A stretch of 64,000 nucleotides of DNA, taken from positions 525,001 to 589,000 of the forward strand of contig NZ_CP030265.1 in assembly GCF_008843145.1 (NCBI RefSeq), given 5' to 3'. Below, piece by piece: positions 49,565 to 58,735 of this stretch. The translations under genes were made by a program, and so were the position numbers. The notes beneath the pieces were generated by a model. The model searched no databases. It saw only the letters and a program-made list of their open reading frames with translations, and had not been told where the DNA came from. The stretch is from Skermanella pratensis. GTDB taxonomy: Bacteria; Pseudomonadota; Alphaproteobacteria; Azospirillales; Azospirillaceae. Position 1 is the stretch's first letter, and every line of letters begins with the position of its first letter.

Positions 49565-50917
49565 ATGCCTGCTGATTCCCACAACGCCTCCCTCTCCCTG
49601 CTGGAAGACCTGATCGGGAAGGCCAAGGCCGCCGGCGCCGACGCCGCCGACGCGGTGCTGTTCGACGGCGCCTCCCTGTCGCTGTCGCAGCGGCTGGGCA
49701 AGCCGGAGCGGCTGGAGCGGGCGGAAGCCGGCGATCTCGGCCTGCGCGTCTTCGTCGGCAAGCGCCAAGCGATCGTCTCGACCACCGACCGCAGCGCCGA
49801 CACGCTGGCGGCCCTGGTCGAGCGCGCCGTCGCCATGGCCCGCAACGTGCCGGAGGACCCGTTCAGCGGCCTTGCCGATCCCGACCAGCTCGCCCGCGGC
49901 TGGCCGACCGACCTGGAGATGGACGACCCGACCGAGCCGTCGGCCGAGCAGATGATCGAGCAGGCGCGGATCGCCGAGGAGAGCGCCCTGGCGGTCCAGG
50001 GCGTCACCAATTCCGAAGGGGCGGAGGCGAGCTGGAGCCGCTCCCACGTCGCCATCGCCGCCAGCAACGGCTTCGCCGGCGCCTATTCGATCTCGCGCCG
50101 CAGCCTGTCGGTGTCGGTGCTGGCCGGGTCCGGCACGGGGATGGAGCGCGACTACGAGTACAGCTCCAAGGTCTTCGCCGCCGATCTGGCGTCCGCGGAG
50201 GAGATCGGCCGGGGCGCCGGCGAGAAGGCGGTGCGCCGGCTGAACCCGCGCAAGGTCAAGACCTGCCAGGTGCCGGTGGTCTACGACCCGCGGGTGTCGC
50301 GCGGCCTGATCGGCCACATGTCCGGGGCGATCACCGGGCCGTCGATCGCGCGCGGCACCAGCTTCCTGAAGGACAAGATGGGCGAGCAGCTGTTCCGGAC
50401 CGGGATCACCATCGTGGACGACCCGCACGTGCGGCGCGGCCTGCGCTCCAAGCCGTTCGACGGCGAGGGCGTCGCCAATTCCCGGCGCAACATCATCGAG
50501 GACGGGCGGCTGACCACCTGGCTGCTCGACCTGCGCTCTGCCCGCCAGCTCGGCCTGACCTCGACCGGGCATGCGTCGCGCGGCACCTCCGGCCCGCCGT
50601 CGCCCTCGCCCAGCAACCTCTACATGGCGCCGGGAACCCGCACGCCGGAGGAGCTGATCGCCGACATCGGCCAGGGCCTCTACATCACCGAGCTGATGGG
50701 CATGGGCATCAACGGGATCACCGGCGACTACAGCCGGGGCGCCGCCGGCTTCTGGATCGAGAACGGCGAGATCGCCTATCCGGTCAGCGAGCTGACGGTC
50801 GCCGGCAACCTGAAGGAGATGTTCAAGGTGCTGGAGCCGGCCAGCGACCTGGAGTTCCGCTACGGCATGGACGCCCCGACGATCCGGATCGACGGCATGA
50901 CCATCGCCGGTACCTAA
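49565..50917 (+). CDS. pmbA: TldE/PmbA metalloprotease-family protein
   Basis: A 450-residue protein of the TldD/PmbA (U62) family; TldD-TldE together proteolyse peptides such as microcin precursors and the CcdA antitoxin. Family blocks are AEAGDLGLRVFVGKRQAIVS, VVYDPRVSRGLIGHMSGAI, FDGEGVANSRRNIIEDGRL and the C-terminal ELMGMGINGITGDYSRGAAG. The ATG at 49565 has GGAG six bases upstream; the ATG two codons earlier abuts it and is less likely. No tldD is near, as is common for dispersed pairs. Confidence 0.92.
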   Translation: MPADSHNASLSLLEDLIGKAKAAGADAADAVLFDGASLSLSQRLGKPERLERAEAGDLGLRVFVGKRQAIVSTTDRSADTLAALVERAVAMARNVPEDPFSGLADPDQLARGWPTDLEMDDPTEPSAEQMIEQARIAEESALAVQGVTNSEGAEASWSRSHVAIAASNGFAGAYSISRRSLSVSVLAGSGTGMERDYEYSSKVFAADLASAEEIGRGAGEKAVRRLNPRKVKTCQVPVVYDPRVSRGLIGHMSGAITGPSIARGTSFLKDKMGEQLFRTGITIVDDPHVRRGLRSKPFDGEGVANSRRNIIEDGRLTTWLLDLRSARQLGLTSTGHASRGTSGPPSPSPSNLYMAPGTRTPEELIADIGQGLYITELMGMGINGITGDYSRGAAGFWIENGEIAYPVSELTVAGNLKEMFKVLEPASDLEFRYGMDAPTIRIDGMTIAGT

Positions 50918-50923
50918 CTCTGT

Positions 50924-50951
50924 CCGGCCGGCCGCCGCGGCGGCCGGCCGG
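50924..50951. repeat. 28-bp perfect palindrome after pmbA
   Basis: A fully self-complementary sequence (half-site CCGGCCGGCCGCCG) starts six bases after the pmbA stop codon. It could act as an mRNA-stabilising or terminating hairpin, but no T-run follows. Confidence 0.7.
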
Positions 50952-50978
50952 CGCGTCGGATAGAGCTGGCTCGACAGT

Positions 50979-51126
50979 CTCGCCGCCGTCATCGACTGGT
51001 TCCGCAGGCGGGTTCCGGCCTAACGGCTTTCGATCACGATGGAGGCCGGGTTCTGCGTCGAAGCGGTTGAGGAGGCCTTTGGCCCGCCACGGCAAGCCGG
51101 AGATCTTCAACAGCGAAATACTCTGA
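50979..51126 (+). pseudogene. Remnant of an IS3-family OrfB transposase
   Basis: The peptides LAAVIDWFRRRVPA, then after an in-frame TAA (51021-51023) RLSITMEAGFCVEAVEEA, and after a frame change ARHGKPEIFNSEIL match the integrase-core region of IS3-family OrfB, including the part just before the DQGSQFTS block. About 49 codons survive with one stop and one frameshift. No ends or inverted repeats were found. The stretch 51127-51263 holds nothing else that I recognise. Confidence 0.7.
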
Positions 51127-51263
51127 CGTGCTGCGCATATTCTTGCTTCTGCTGAATCCATGCGAAGGACACTTCAAATGGTCAAGCCGGGATCACTTTG
51201 GATGCCGGCGACTCCAGGTGGAGATTGCAGGGGATGCGGGAGGTGGCGTCTTTACCCGCCCGG

Positions 51264-52184
51264 TCAGCCGACCGGTTCGGCGCCCAGCGGCAGATTGTCG
51301 CGCAGGAACTGCGCGAGCACCTTGAACTCGCGGCTGCGGGCAGCCTCGCGCCGCCAGACCAGGGCGACTCGGCGGGACGGGCAGGGCGGGGCGAAGGGAC
51401 GGATCTCGACCGATCCGTTCGGCGCGGAGGCGCCGGTCACCGAAAGCGCCGGCAGCAGGGTGATGCCGATGCGGCTCGCGACCATCTCGCGGAGCGTGTC
51501 GAGCGACGTGGCGGCGAAGCTGTCGCGGTCGCGCGCCCGGGCATGTCCGCAGACCGCCAGCGCCTGGTCGCGGAAGCAGTGGCCGTCCTCCAGCAGAAGG
51601 ACCTGCTCGTCCGCCAGGTCCGATTCGCTGACTTGGTTGCGCGCGGCCAGGCGGTGGCCGGCGGGCAGCGCCACTACGAAATTCTCGTCGAACAGGGCTT
51701 CGGTCTCGAACGACGCTTCGGCGACGGGCATGGCGAGCATCAGCGTGTCCAGGTCGCCGCTCTTGAGGCGTTCCACGAGTCGCCCGGTCTGGTCCTCCCG
51801 AAGGTAGAGTCGCAGATCCGGATATGTGCGCCGCAGCGAAGGAAGCACCCTGGGAAGCAGATAAGGGCCGACCGTGGGTATGACACCTAGTCGCAGGTCG
51901 CCCGCCAGGGGGGCGGCCACGCCCTGCACGCTGTCGGTCAGGTCGCGCACTTCCGCGAGGATGCGGCGCGCCCTTTCGGCGACCTCCGTGCCGATCGGGG
52001 TGAGCATCACCCGGCGCTTCGTGCGCTCCACCAGCTGGGTGCCAAGTGCTTCTTCCAATTGCTGTATCTGGGCCGACAGACTGGGCTGGCTGATGTTCGC
52101 GGCGTCGGCCGCCTTGCCGAAGTGGAGGGTGTCGGCGACCGCCACCAGATAGCGCAGGTGCTTGAGCGTGACGGCCTGACTCAT
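51264..52184 (-). CDS. oxyR: Hydrogen peroxide-sensing regulator OxyR
   Basis: A 306-residue LysR-type regulator. The N-terminal helix-turn-helix reads TLKHLRYLVAVADTLHFGKA and ANISQPSLSAQIQQLEEAL. The peroxide switch Cys203 and Cys212 lie in LEDGHCFRDQALAVCGHA, corresponding to Cys199 and Cys208 of the E. coli protein, with the same spacing. It is divergent from ahpC, its classical target, with a 110-base shared control region. Confidence 0.94.
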   Translation of the reverse strand: MSQAVTLKHLRYLVAVADTLHFGKAADAANISQPSLSAQIQQLEEALGTQLVERTKRRVMLTPIGTEVAERARRILAEVRDLTDSVQGVAAPLAGDLRLGVIPTVGPYLLPRVLPSLRRTYPDLRLYLREDQTGRLVERLKSGDLDTLMLAMPVAEASFETEALFDENFVVALPAGHRLAARNQVSESDLADEQVLLLEDGHCFRDQALAVCGHARARDRDSFAATSLDTLREMVASRIGITLLPALSVTGASAPNGSVEIRPFAPPCPSRRVALVWRREAARSREFKVLAQFLRDNLPLGAEPVG

Positions 52185-52294
52185 CGGCCTCTCCTATCAC
52201 AGCGTTCAGAAAAAGCGATTGGATTTATCATAGGGCTGTCGCCAGTTTTGGAACTGTTCGAATTTAGTGCACTGCAGCATACGGAGCTAGTTTC
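52185..52294. promoter_or_regulatory. oxyR-ahpC divergent control region
   Basis: A 110-base region between the two starts, AT-richer than the flanks. CCTATCACAG and ATTTATCATAGG lie in its left half as imperfect half-sites with ATAG/CTAT elements, of the sort bound by OxyR. The exact operator cannot be fixed by eye. Confidence 0.5.
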
Positions 52295-52834
52295 ATGCTT
52301 ACTGTCGGCGATAAGTTTCCCGCCTTCGACCTCAAGGCCGTCGTTTCCACCGATCCGAAGGAGGCCTTTGCGCAGTTCACCGACCGCTCTTTCGAGGGCA
52401 AGTGGCTGGTCGTGTTCTTCTGGCCGAAGGACTTCACCTTCGTGTGCCCGACCGAGATCGCCGCGTTCGGCAAGCTGAACGGCGAGTTCGCCGACCGTGA
52501 CGCCCAGGTGCTCGGCGGTTCGACCGACAGCGAGTTCGTGCACCACGCCTGGCGCGTCCACCACGACGACTTGCGCGACCTGCCGTTCCCGATGCTGGCC
52601 GACATCAAGCGCGAGCTGTGCACCGAGCTGGGCATCCTGGACAAGACCGAGGGCGTGGCGTTGCGCGCCACCTTCATCGTCGACCCCGAGGGCATCATCC
52701 GCTTCGCTTCGGTCAACGACCTGTCGGTCGGCCGCAACCCGCAGGAAGTCCTGCGCGTCCTGGACGCCCTGCAGACCGACGAGCTGTGCCCCTGCAACTG
52801 GCAGAAGGGCCAGGACACCCTGCAGGCCGCCTGA
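52295..52834 (+). CDS. ahpC: Alkyl hydroperoxide reductase peroxiredoxin AhpC
   Basis: A 179-residue 2-Cys peroxiredoxin. The peroxidatic Cys51 is in FFWPKDFTFVCPTEIAAFGK and candidate resolving Cys165 and Cys167 are in DELCPCNWQKG near the C-terminus. It reduces organic and hydrogen peroxides. No ahpF follows; instead ahpD lies 116 bases downstream, giving an AhpC-AhpD system reduced through AhpD, as in mycobacteria. Control by the divergent OxyR is very likely. Confidence 0.93.
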   Translation: MLTVGDKFPAFDLKAVVSTDPKEAFAQFTDRSFEGKWLVVFFWPKDFTFVCPTEIAAFGKLNGEFADRDAQVLGGSTDSEFVHHAWRVHHDDLRDLPFPMLADIKRELCTELGILDKTEGVALRATFIVDPEGIIRFASVNDLSVGRNPQEVLRVLDALQTDELCPCNWQKGQDTLQAA

Positions 52835-52950
52835 TCCCGGTTCCTCACGGGTTTCATCATGGTGGGCGCCGGGCGGCGCCCACCATGCGGGTGCCGGTTC
52901 CGGCCGGCCTGATCTGCATTCTATCGTCCGCACCTTAGGAATTGCCTGCC

Positions 52951-53481
52951 ATGTCGATCGATGCGCTGAAGGGCAAGCTGCCCGACTACGCCAAGGACCT
53001 GAAGCTGAACCTGTCCGGCGTGTTCAACACGCCCAACCTGACACCGCAGCAGGCCTGGGGTACCGCCGTCGCGTCAGCCCTCGCGTCACGCCAGCCCGAA
53101 GTGATCCGCGCCATCGTCGCAGACGCCGGGCAGCACCTGGAGCCGGCGGCGCTGAACGGGGCCAAGGCCGCCGCGGCGATCATGGGCATGAACAACATCT
53201 ACTATCGCTTCGTCCACCTGTCCGCAACCAAGGACTACGCCCAGATGCCGGCGCGCCTGCGCATGAACGTCATCGGCAATCCGGGGGTGGACAAGATCGA
53301 TTTCGAATTGTGGTCGCTCGCCGTGTCGGCCGTCAACGGCTGCGGCATGTGCATCGAGAGCCACGAGCATGAGGTCGTCAAGAAGGGCGTCTCCAAGGAG
53401 GCCGTGCAGGACGTGATCCGGATCGCTTCCGTGATCCACGCCGTCTCCGCGGTGATCGACGGGGAGAACGCGCTCGCCTGA
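52951..53481 (+). CDS. ahpD: Alkyl hydroperoxide reductase AhpD
   Basis: A 176-residue all-helical CMD-family protein. The active site is in [14 protein letters not shown]: Cys131 and Cys134, with His138 and the upstream Glu119 completing the proton-relay set of AhpD. It recycles oxidised AhpC using lipoylated carriers. The ATG at 52951 ([20 protein letters not shown]) fits family N-termini; AGGA lies ten bases upstream. Confidence 0.92.
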   Translation: MSIDALKGKLPDYAKDLKLNLSGVFNTPNLTPQQAWGTAVASALASRQPEVIRAIVADAGQHLEPAALNGAKAAAAIMGMNNIYYRFVHLSATKDYAQMPARLRMNVIGNPGVDKIDFELWSLAVSAVNGCGMCIESHEHEVVKKGVSKEAVQDVIRIASVIHAVSAVIDGENALA

Positions 53482-53522
53482 GCGCGGTCCTCCGGACCTG
53501 GGCCGTCCCGGGAACTAACCTG

Positions 53523-53559
53523 AAAAGGCGCCGGCCCGCGGAAGCGGCCGGCGCCTTTT
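53523..53559. terminator. Bidirectional terminator between ahpD and the LysE exporter gene
   Basis: A perfect 14-bp inverted repeat AAAAGGCGCCGGCC / GGCCGGCGCCTTTT closes a nine-base loop. The A-run and T-run at the ends make it work in both directions, as expected between two convergent genes. Confidence 0.93.
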
Positions 53560-53577
53560 CCGTATGCGCGCCGGCGT

Positions 53578-54228
53578 TCAGTTCATCGCCGAGGCCGGCC
53601 CCATGATGCCGAGGAGCGCGCTGTACAGCGCATAGACGCCGAAGCAGGCCAGCAGCACGGCCGCGGTCTGGTTGATGCGCCGGAACACGCCGTCCGAGAT
53701 CATGTGCCGCATCATGGCCACGCTGCCGCTGAGCGTCAGGAACCACAGGGCGGAGCCCAGGAAGACGCCCAGCACCAGGACGGCCGCCTCGTAGTCGGAC
53801 GCAAGCTCGCCGCCCAGCCCGAAGCCGGCGAAGATCGCGACGAACGCGAAGATGGTGATCGGGTTGGTCAGGGTGAGCCCAAGCCCGACCGCGAAACCGC
53901 CCAGCACGGTGCGGATGTCCCGCGTGATCTCCCGCGGGTGCGGCTGGGCGGTGAAAGCCCTGGCCGCGATCAGCAGCATGACGGTGCCGCCGACCAGCCG
54001 GAACGCGGTCTGATGGCCGGCCAGCCAGTCGGTCATGGCCTGGACGCCGAATGCCGCGATCGCGCCGAACAGCCCGTCGGCCACCGCGGCGCCCAGGCCG
54101 GTGGCGAACCCTGTCAGGACCCCTCCCTGAAGCGTACGGCGGATGCACAGGAGGCCGATCGGCCCCACCGGCGCCGCGATGGCGATCCCCAGCAGGACAC
54201 CGCGCAGGAGAACCGCCAGATATTCCAC
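53578..54228 (-). CDS. LysE/RhtB-family amino acid exporter
   Basis: A 216-residue inner-membrane protein with six hydrophobic segments. The family N-terminus is LAVLLRGVLLGIAIAAPVGP with IGLLCIRRTLQGG; TGLGAAVADGLFGAIAAFG and LGLTLTNPITIFAFVAIFAG follow. The start is the GTG at 54228, which has GGAG eight bases upstream; the open frame runs 31 codons further without support. The exported substrate is unknown. The divergent gap to lptD (54229-54533, 305 bases) holds both promoters and nothing else that I recognise. Confidence 0.87.
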   Translation of the reverse strand: MEYLAVLLRGVLLGIAIAAPVGPIGLLCIRRTLQGGVLTGFATGLGAAVADGLFGAIAAFGVQAMTDWLAGHQTAFRLVGGTVMLLIAARAFTAQPHPREITRDIRTVLGGFAVGLGLTLTNPITIFAFVAIFAGFGLGGELASDYEAAVLVLGVFLGSALWFLTLSGSVAMMRHMISDGVFRRINQTAAVLLACFGVYALYSALLGIMGPASAMN

Positions 54229-54533
54229 AACCAGAACTCCCCATATCCCCCGTGCGCGCGACGCGGCGGAGTATGGCCCGCCCGGTCCCCGAAGCGGAAC
54301 GGGGAATGGACGGTGCGGCATTAAACACGGCCCCCGGGGAAGGGGAGGCGCGAAGGGTTGCCGGAGTGCAGCACCTGTGACCTTTGTACCGGCTGCCGGT
54401 CCGATGCGGCTTGCCTCCCGGACGGCCTTCGATTAATCAGGGAACCGGTACAGGGCCGCGGACCAAGTCCCACCGCCAACCATCCGCCTCCACTGGGGAG
54501 CGCTCCGCCGGGGCTGCTCCGAAGGGTATTCTT

Positions 54534-56786
54534 GTGCGTGCTTTTTCCTTCCGGGATAAGGGTTTGAAGCGTCCTGAACGGGGACTGCGGAACAGCTTGC
54601 GCGGCGGTCTCGTGGCCCTGGGGATCGCGGCGGCGGCGGGCGTTCCCCCGGCATCGGCGCAGGACGCGGGGGGCGGCCAGCCCGTGCTATTGAACGCCGA
54701 CGAACTCACCTATGACGAGACCCTGGGCATCGTGACCGCCACGGGCGACGTGGAGCTGGCCCAGGGCGACCGCCTGCTGCTGGCCGACCGCGTCTCGTTC
54801 AACCAGCGCACCCGGGTGGTGACCGCGACCGGCAATATCCGCCTGCTGGAGCCGAGCGGCGACGTGATGTTCGCGGAGTATGCCGAACTGACCGACGATC
54901 TCGCCCAGGGTTTCGTGCAGCAGGTCCGCGCCCTGCTGACCGACAACTCCCGGATGGCCGGGACCGAGGCGGAACGGACCGACGGGGGACGCTTCATGCG
55001 GATCAACCGGGCGGTCTATTCGCCGTGCGACCTGTGCGCCGAGGACCCGACCCGGGCGCCGCTCTGGCAACTCCGCGCCAACCGCGTGGTCCACGACAAG
55101 GAAGCGAAGGAAGTCATCTATCGCGACGCCTGGCTCGAGATGTTCGGCATTCCGGTGCTGTACACGCCCTATTTCGAGCACCCGGACCCGACGGTGGACC
55201 GCAAGAGCGGCTTCCTGAGCCCGATCTTCGGCTATGGCGGCAATCTCGGGACCTTCGCGGCGGTGCCCTACTACTGGTCGATCGCGCCCGACATGGACGC
55301 GACGATCACCCCGATGTTCAGCACGGAGGACGGCGTCCAGGTGCGCGGCGAGTGGCGCCAGCGGTTCGAGCGCGGCCGCCTCTTCCTGGACGGCAGCATC
55401 GTCAACGCCGACCGGACGACGACCTCGGGCGAAGTGAAGGAGGATCGCTGGCGCGGCCACCTGTTCGGCGAGGGGCTGTTCGACCTCGACGAGACCTGGA
55501 GGGCCGGCTTCAACCTCGAGCAGACATCGGACCGGTCCTATCTGCGGCGGTACCGGATCAGCGGCGAGGACATCCTGACCAGCCGCGCCTTCGTGGAAGG
55601 CTTCCAGGGCCGCAACTACGCGGTCGCGAACGCCTATCGCTTCGACGACCTGCGCGAGCTTTACGAGAACGAACCCTACGTGATCCCGCTGGCCGAGGCC
55701 CAGATGCTCGGCGAGCCCGACTCGCTGCTGGGCGGGCGCTGGTCGCTGGACTTCGGCTTGGTCGGGCTGCAGCGTCCGGAAGGGCGCGATACCCAGCGCG
55801 CCTCGATCGAAGCGGGATGGCAGCGCGAGTTCGTCGCCGATGCGGGCCTGATCACCACGATCAGCGGATCCCTGCGGGGCGATGCCTACTATGTCACCGA
55901 CTATATCAGGCCGGACGATCCCACCGGGCGGGAGGACAGCACGACCGACTACCGCCTGTTCCCGCAGGGACAGATCACCATGCGGTACCCGGTGGCGCGC
56001 CAGATCGGCACCGTCCAGCACGTGATCGAGCCGATCGTCTCGTTCACCACCTCGCCCAACATCGACGACCAGGACAATATCCCCAACGAGGACAGCCAGG
56101 ACATCGAGCTGACGGCCTACAACCTGTTCCGGCCCAACCGCTTCCCCGGCGTCGACCGGCTCGACTCGGGCACCCGGGTGACCTACGGCGCCAAGACGGG
56201 CTTCTACGGTTTCGGCGGCGGCTTCTCGGAGTTCTTCCTGGGCCAGAGCTATCAGATTTCCCGGAACGACGAGGCGCTCGAAGCCTCGGGCCTGGGCGAG
56301 GACTATTCCGACATCGTCGGCAGCATCAGGGTTCAGCCCGCTCCTTACCTGGATCTGCAATACAATTTCCAGCTTTCGGAGGAGGACCTGGAGGCGCAGG
56401 TCCAGCAGTTCCGCGTCACCGCCGGCGTTCCCGTGCTGCGCGCCGGCGTCAACTATTACTACCGCGACCGGCCGACCAGCGGCGACACCGCGCCGCGCCG
56501 CGAATACCTGTCGGCGTCGCTCAGTTCGTCCTTCTCGCAGTACTGGTCCGCGGCCGTGGCGCAGAGCTACGATCTCCAGGCGACCAACGAGAAGCTGCGC
56601 AGCACCAGCGCCTCGCTGACCTACAGCGACGAGTGCTTCACCTTCCAGATCATCGGGTCGCGGGACAATACCATCCGGTCCGGCGAGGAGGGCGGCGACA
56701 CCATCTATTTCCGCCTGGTGTTCCGTAACCTGGGCGAGGTCGAAGCCCCGCTGATCAGCTCCTCCTCGCAGGCGTCGTCCCAGTAG
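54534..56786 (+). CDS. lptD: LPS-assembly protein LptD
   Basis: A 750-residue outer-membrane protein that inserts lipopolysaccharide into the outer leaflet with LptE. After a signal peptide (GGLVALGIAAAAGVPPASA) comes the OstA/LptA-like domain (LLNADELTYDETLGIVTATG, DVELAQGDRLLLADRVSFNQ), a Cys pair in YSPCDLC, the region GIPVLYTPYFEHPDPTVDRK, and the 26-strand barrel to the C-terminus. The GTG at 54534 follows AAGGG; the open frame extends 50 codons upstream without signal-like sequence. It lacks the usual surA-pdxA-rsmA neighbours. Confidence 0.92.
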   Translation: MRAFSFRDKGLKRPERGLRNSLRGGLVALGIAAAAGVPPASAQDAGGGQPVLLNADELTYDETLGIVTATGDVELAQGDRLLLADRVSFNQRTRVVTATGNIRLLEPSGDVMFAEYAELTDDLAQGFVQQVRALLTDNSRMAGTEAERTDGGRFMRINRAVYSPCDLCAEDPTRAPLWQLRANRVVHDKEAKEVIYRDAWLEMFGIPVLYTPYFEHPDPTVDRKSGFLSPIFGYGGNLGTFAAVPYYWSIAPDMDATITPMFSTEDGVQVRGEWRQRFERGRLFLDGSIVNADRTTTSGEVKEDRWRGHLFGEGLFDLDETWRAGFNLEQTSDRSYLRRYRISGEDILTSRAFVEGFQGRNYAVANAYRFDDLRELYENEPYVIPLAEAQMLGEPDSLLGGRWSLDFGLVGLQRPEGRDTQRASIEAGWQREFVADAGLITTISGSLRGDAYYVTDYIRPDDPTGREDSTTDYRLFPQGQITMRYPVARQIGTVQHVIEPIVSFTTSPNIDDQDNIPNEDSQDIELTAYNLFRPNRFPGVDRLDSGTRVTYGAKTGFYGFGGGFSEFFLGQSYQISRNDEALEASGLGEDYSDIVGSIRVQPAPYLDLQYNFQLSEEDLEAQVQQFRVTAGVPVLRAGVNYYYRDRPTSGDTAPRREYLSASLSSSFSQYWSAAVAQSYDLQATNEKLRSTSASLTYSDECFTFQIIGSRDNTIRSGEEGGDTIYFRLVFRNLGEVEAPLISSSSQASSQ

Positions 56787-56828
56787 CCCCGTCGCGAGGC
56801 GCCGGCCGGCAAGGACGCTGTTCCTTGC

Positions 56829-56876
56829 GGAGGAGCGGCGTCTCGCCGCCCGAGGTGAGCGGGACGCTCACCCTCC
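56829..56876 (+). repeat. 48-bp double-hairpin dispersed repeat, copy B
   Basis: Bounded by GGAGG and CCTCC, with hairpins GCGGCG-TCT-CGCCGC (56835-56849) and GGTGAGCG-GGA-CGCTCACC (56854-56872). It aligns gap-free to the reverse complement of copy A at 26659-26706. It lies between the convergent lptD and lptE genes. Confidence 0.75.
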
Positions 56877-56903
56877 CCGGGAGGCCCCCGATCCGGCCAG
56901 CCG

Positions 56904-57428
56904 CTAGGAGGCCGAAGCCGTCAACGGCTCGCGGTTGAAGAACAGCGACAGCCGGCGGGTGATGTCTTCGCTCAGCTGGGCCACGCTGCGGTCGTAGGCG
57001 TCCTGTTCACCGATCAGGGTCGCGTACTGGCTGCGCAGGATGTTGAAGTTGCTGACGGAGCTGGTGATGCCCGACAGGACGGCGACGCCTTGGGCGTTGC
57101 GCAGCGTATAGGCCGCCAGCACGTTCAGTTCGGCGCGGGTGGCGCTGTCGTCCACCGCGATGCCCAGCTTGACCACCGTTGGGTTCAGGACGACGTCGAG
57201 GGTGTATTCCGGGGACACCGGGCGGCCGTCGCGGTAGAATCGGTCGATCAGGCTATTGCGGAGCTGCTGTCCCAGGCGGTTCGGGATGTTGTTGACCTGG
57301 ACGAGCGGCAGTTGCTGTGCGGACGGAGTGCCGCCGCCGTGGAGCGGCTGGTATCCGCAGGCTGGCAGCAGCAGCATGCAGAGCAAAGCGCCCCACCTGT
57401 GAAGCGGGTTTGTCTTGTTCGACAGCAT
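56904..57428 (-). CDS. lptE: LPS-assembly lipoprotein LptE
   Basis: A 174-residue outer-membrane lipoprotein that plugs the LptD barrel. The lipobox is LLLPAC with Cys24, followed by GYQPLHGGG, the usual start of mature LptE. Also typical are NNIPNRLGQQLRNSLIDRF, SATRAELNVLAAYTLRNAQG and a C-terminal helix SVAQLSEDITRRLSLFF. In many alphaproteobacteria lptE sits between leuS and holA; here it is the last gene of the O-antigen operon and converges on lptD. It may be the only copy or an extra one. The ATG at 57428 starts the signal peptide. Confidence 0.82.
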   Translation of the reverse strand: MLSNKTNPLHRWGALLCMLLLPACGYQPLHGGGTPSAQQLPLVQVNNIPNRLGQQLRNSLIDRFYRDGRPVSPEYTLDVVLNPTVVKLGIAVDDSATRAELNVLAAYTLRNAQGVAVLSGITSSVSNFNILRSQYATLIGEQDAYDRSVAQLSEDITRRLSLFFNREPLTASAS

Positions 57429-57495
57429 CTGCCACCTGGTGAATTCACTGGACCTCGGAGAACTGATGCGGCCGGCGCGATCAGCCCCGTCGAAG

Positions 57496-58692
57496 CTATC
57501 CAACTCGGTGCTGGCGCGCAAGCACGTGGATCGCCAGCATCGACAGGAACAGCGCGCCCAGCCACCAGACCTGCCAGATGCCGTAGGCTACCGAGATCAT
57601 GGCGAGCATGCCGGCGAAGGCGGCGAGCGCGATCGGCTGGCTGTCGCGCGGCAGGGTACCGATGTCGCGCAGGATCGTCAGTCCGGCGGCGATGCCGAAG
57701 CAGACTCCGACGAATCCAAGCTCCAGCCAAACCTGAAGGATGGCATTGTGCGGGTGGAGCGGCAGCACCGGAAAGCTGTAGCCGCCCCGGTCCACGAACA
57801 CGTTCTCCGCCAGCGAACGGGATGAATCAAGCCCCCAGCCGAGCAGAGGTCGCTCGAACACCAGGTTGGACGCATAGTGCCAGATTTCGATCCGGTGAAG
57901 GAACGAAAAGGGCAGGTCGCCGCGGTCGATCAGATCCAGCCCGTAGAGATATTCCATGGCCGGAATGGTCGCGAAGAAGGTGACGACGACTCCGATTCCC
58001 AGGAGGTGCCTTGTGAGGGTCGGAACCGCCGTCGCGACCGCCAGGGTCACCAGGCCGACCAGCAGCCCGGCCATCGCCGACTCGCTTTCCCCGCCTGTCA
58101 CCAGGACGATCATGCCGACCGGCAGCAGGGCGGTCGCGGCCCGCTGGCGGCGCAGCCAGAACACCTGGCAGACCGGCCAGCACAGGGCCGCCATGGCGAC
58201 CATGTTCCGGTTGATCAGCGATCCGTAGAGCTCCGGGTCGGGCGGCAGGCCGCCGCGCATCAGCTGGTAGACCGGCAGGCCGTGCAGCAGGTCCAGCATC
58301 AGCAGGATCACCGCTGCGGCGTAGGCCGCCACGAGCAGGCCGGCGCGGCGCTCGTCCAGCGGCGGCGTCCGCGTGGCGGCGACCGCCAGCAGCAGGGCGG
58401 GTATCAGCGCGTAGCTCAGTTCCCAGGCCTGTTTGAGGCTTTGCCCCGGCCGGATGCTCCAGACCGAGGTCAGGGCACCGTAGGCCAGGAACCCGCCCAG
58501 GATCACCATCCACCGGACCGGCGGGACCGGCCAGCGGCCGGTGTCCAGGCGATGGAGCAGGATGCCGAAGACAGAGCCGGCGATCATCAGCGGGGCCAGC
58601 CCGCGCGGCACCGTCACCGCGATCAGGGGGGCGAGCAGAAGGATGATCAGGCATGCGGCCGCGAAGCGCGCCGGGACGGCCGGCCCCGTCAT
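57496..58692 (-). CDS. O-antigen ligase-family protein
   Basis: A 398-residue inner-membrane protein with about ten to twelve hydrophobic segments, of the WaaL/Wzy (PF04932) type. The periplasmic loop carries the family motif LHPHNAILQVWLELGFVG, preceded by LLGWGLDSSR. It would transfer polymerised O-antigen to lipid A-core or polymerise repeat units; the two cannot be told apart by sequence. It lies between the CapD-like dehydratase and lptE, all on the minus strand. Confidence 0.8.
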   Translation of the reverse strand: MTGPAVPARFAAACLIILLLAPLIAVTVPRGLAPLMIAGSVFGILLHRLDTGRWPVPPVRWMVILGGFLAYGALTSVWSIRPGQSLKQAWELSYALIPALLLAVAATRTPPLDERRAGLLVAAYAAAVILLMLDLLHGLPVYQLMRGGLPPDPELYGSLINRNMVAMAALCWPVCQVFWLRRQRAATALLPVGMIVLVTGGESESAMAGLLVGLVTLAVATAVPTLTRHLLGIGVVVTFFATIPAMEYLYGLDLIDRGDLPFSFLHRIEIWHYASNLVFERPLLGWGLDSSRSLAENVFVDRGGYSFPVLPLHPHNAILQVWLELGFVGVCFGIAAGLTILRDIGTLPRDSQPIALAAFAGMLAMISVAYGIWQVWWLGALFLSMLAIHVLARQHRVG

Positions 58693-58735
58693 GTCGGCTG
58701 GCTCATTCTGGGCCGTTCACTCTTGCTGGTTCATG

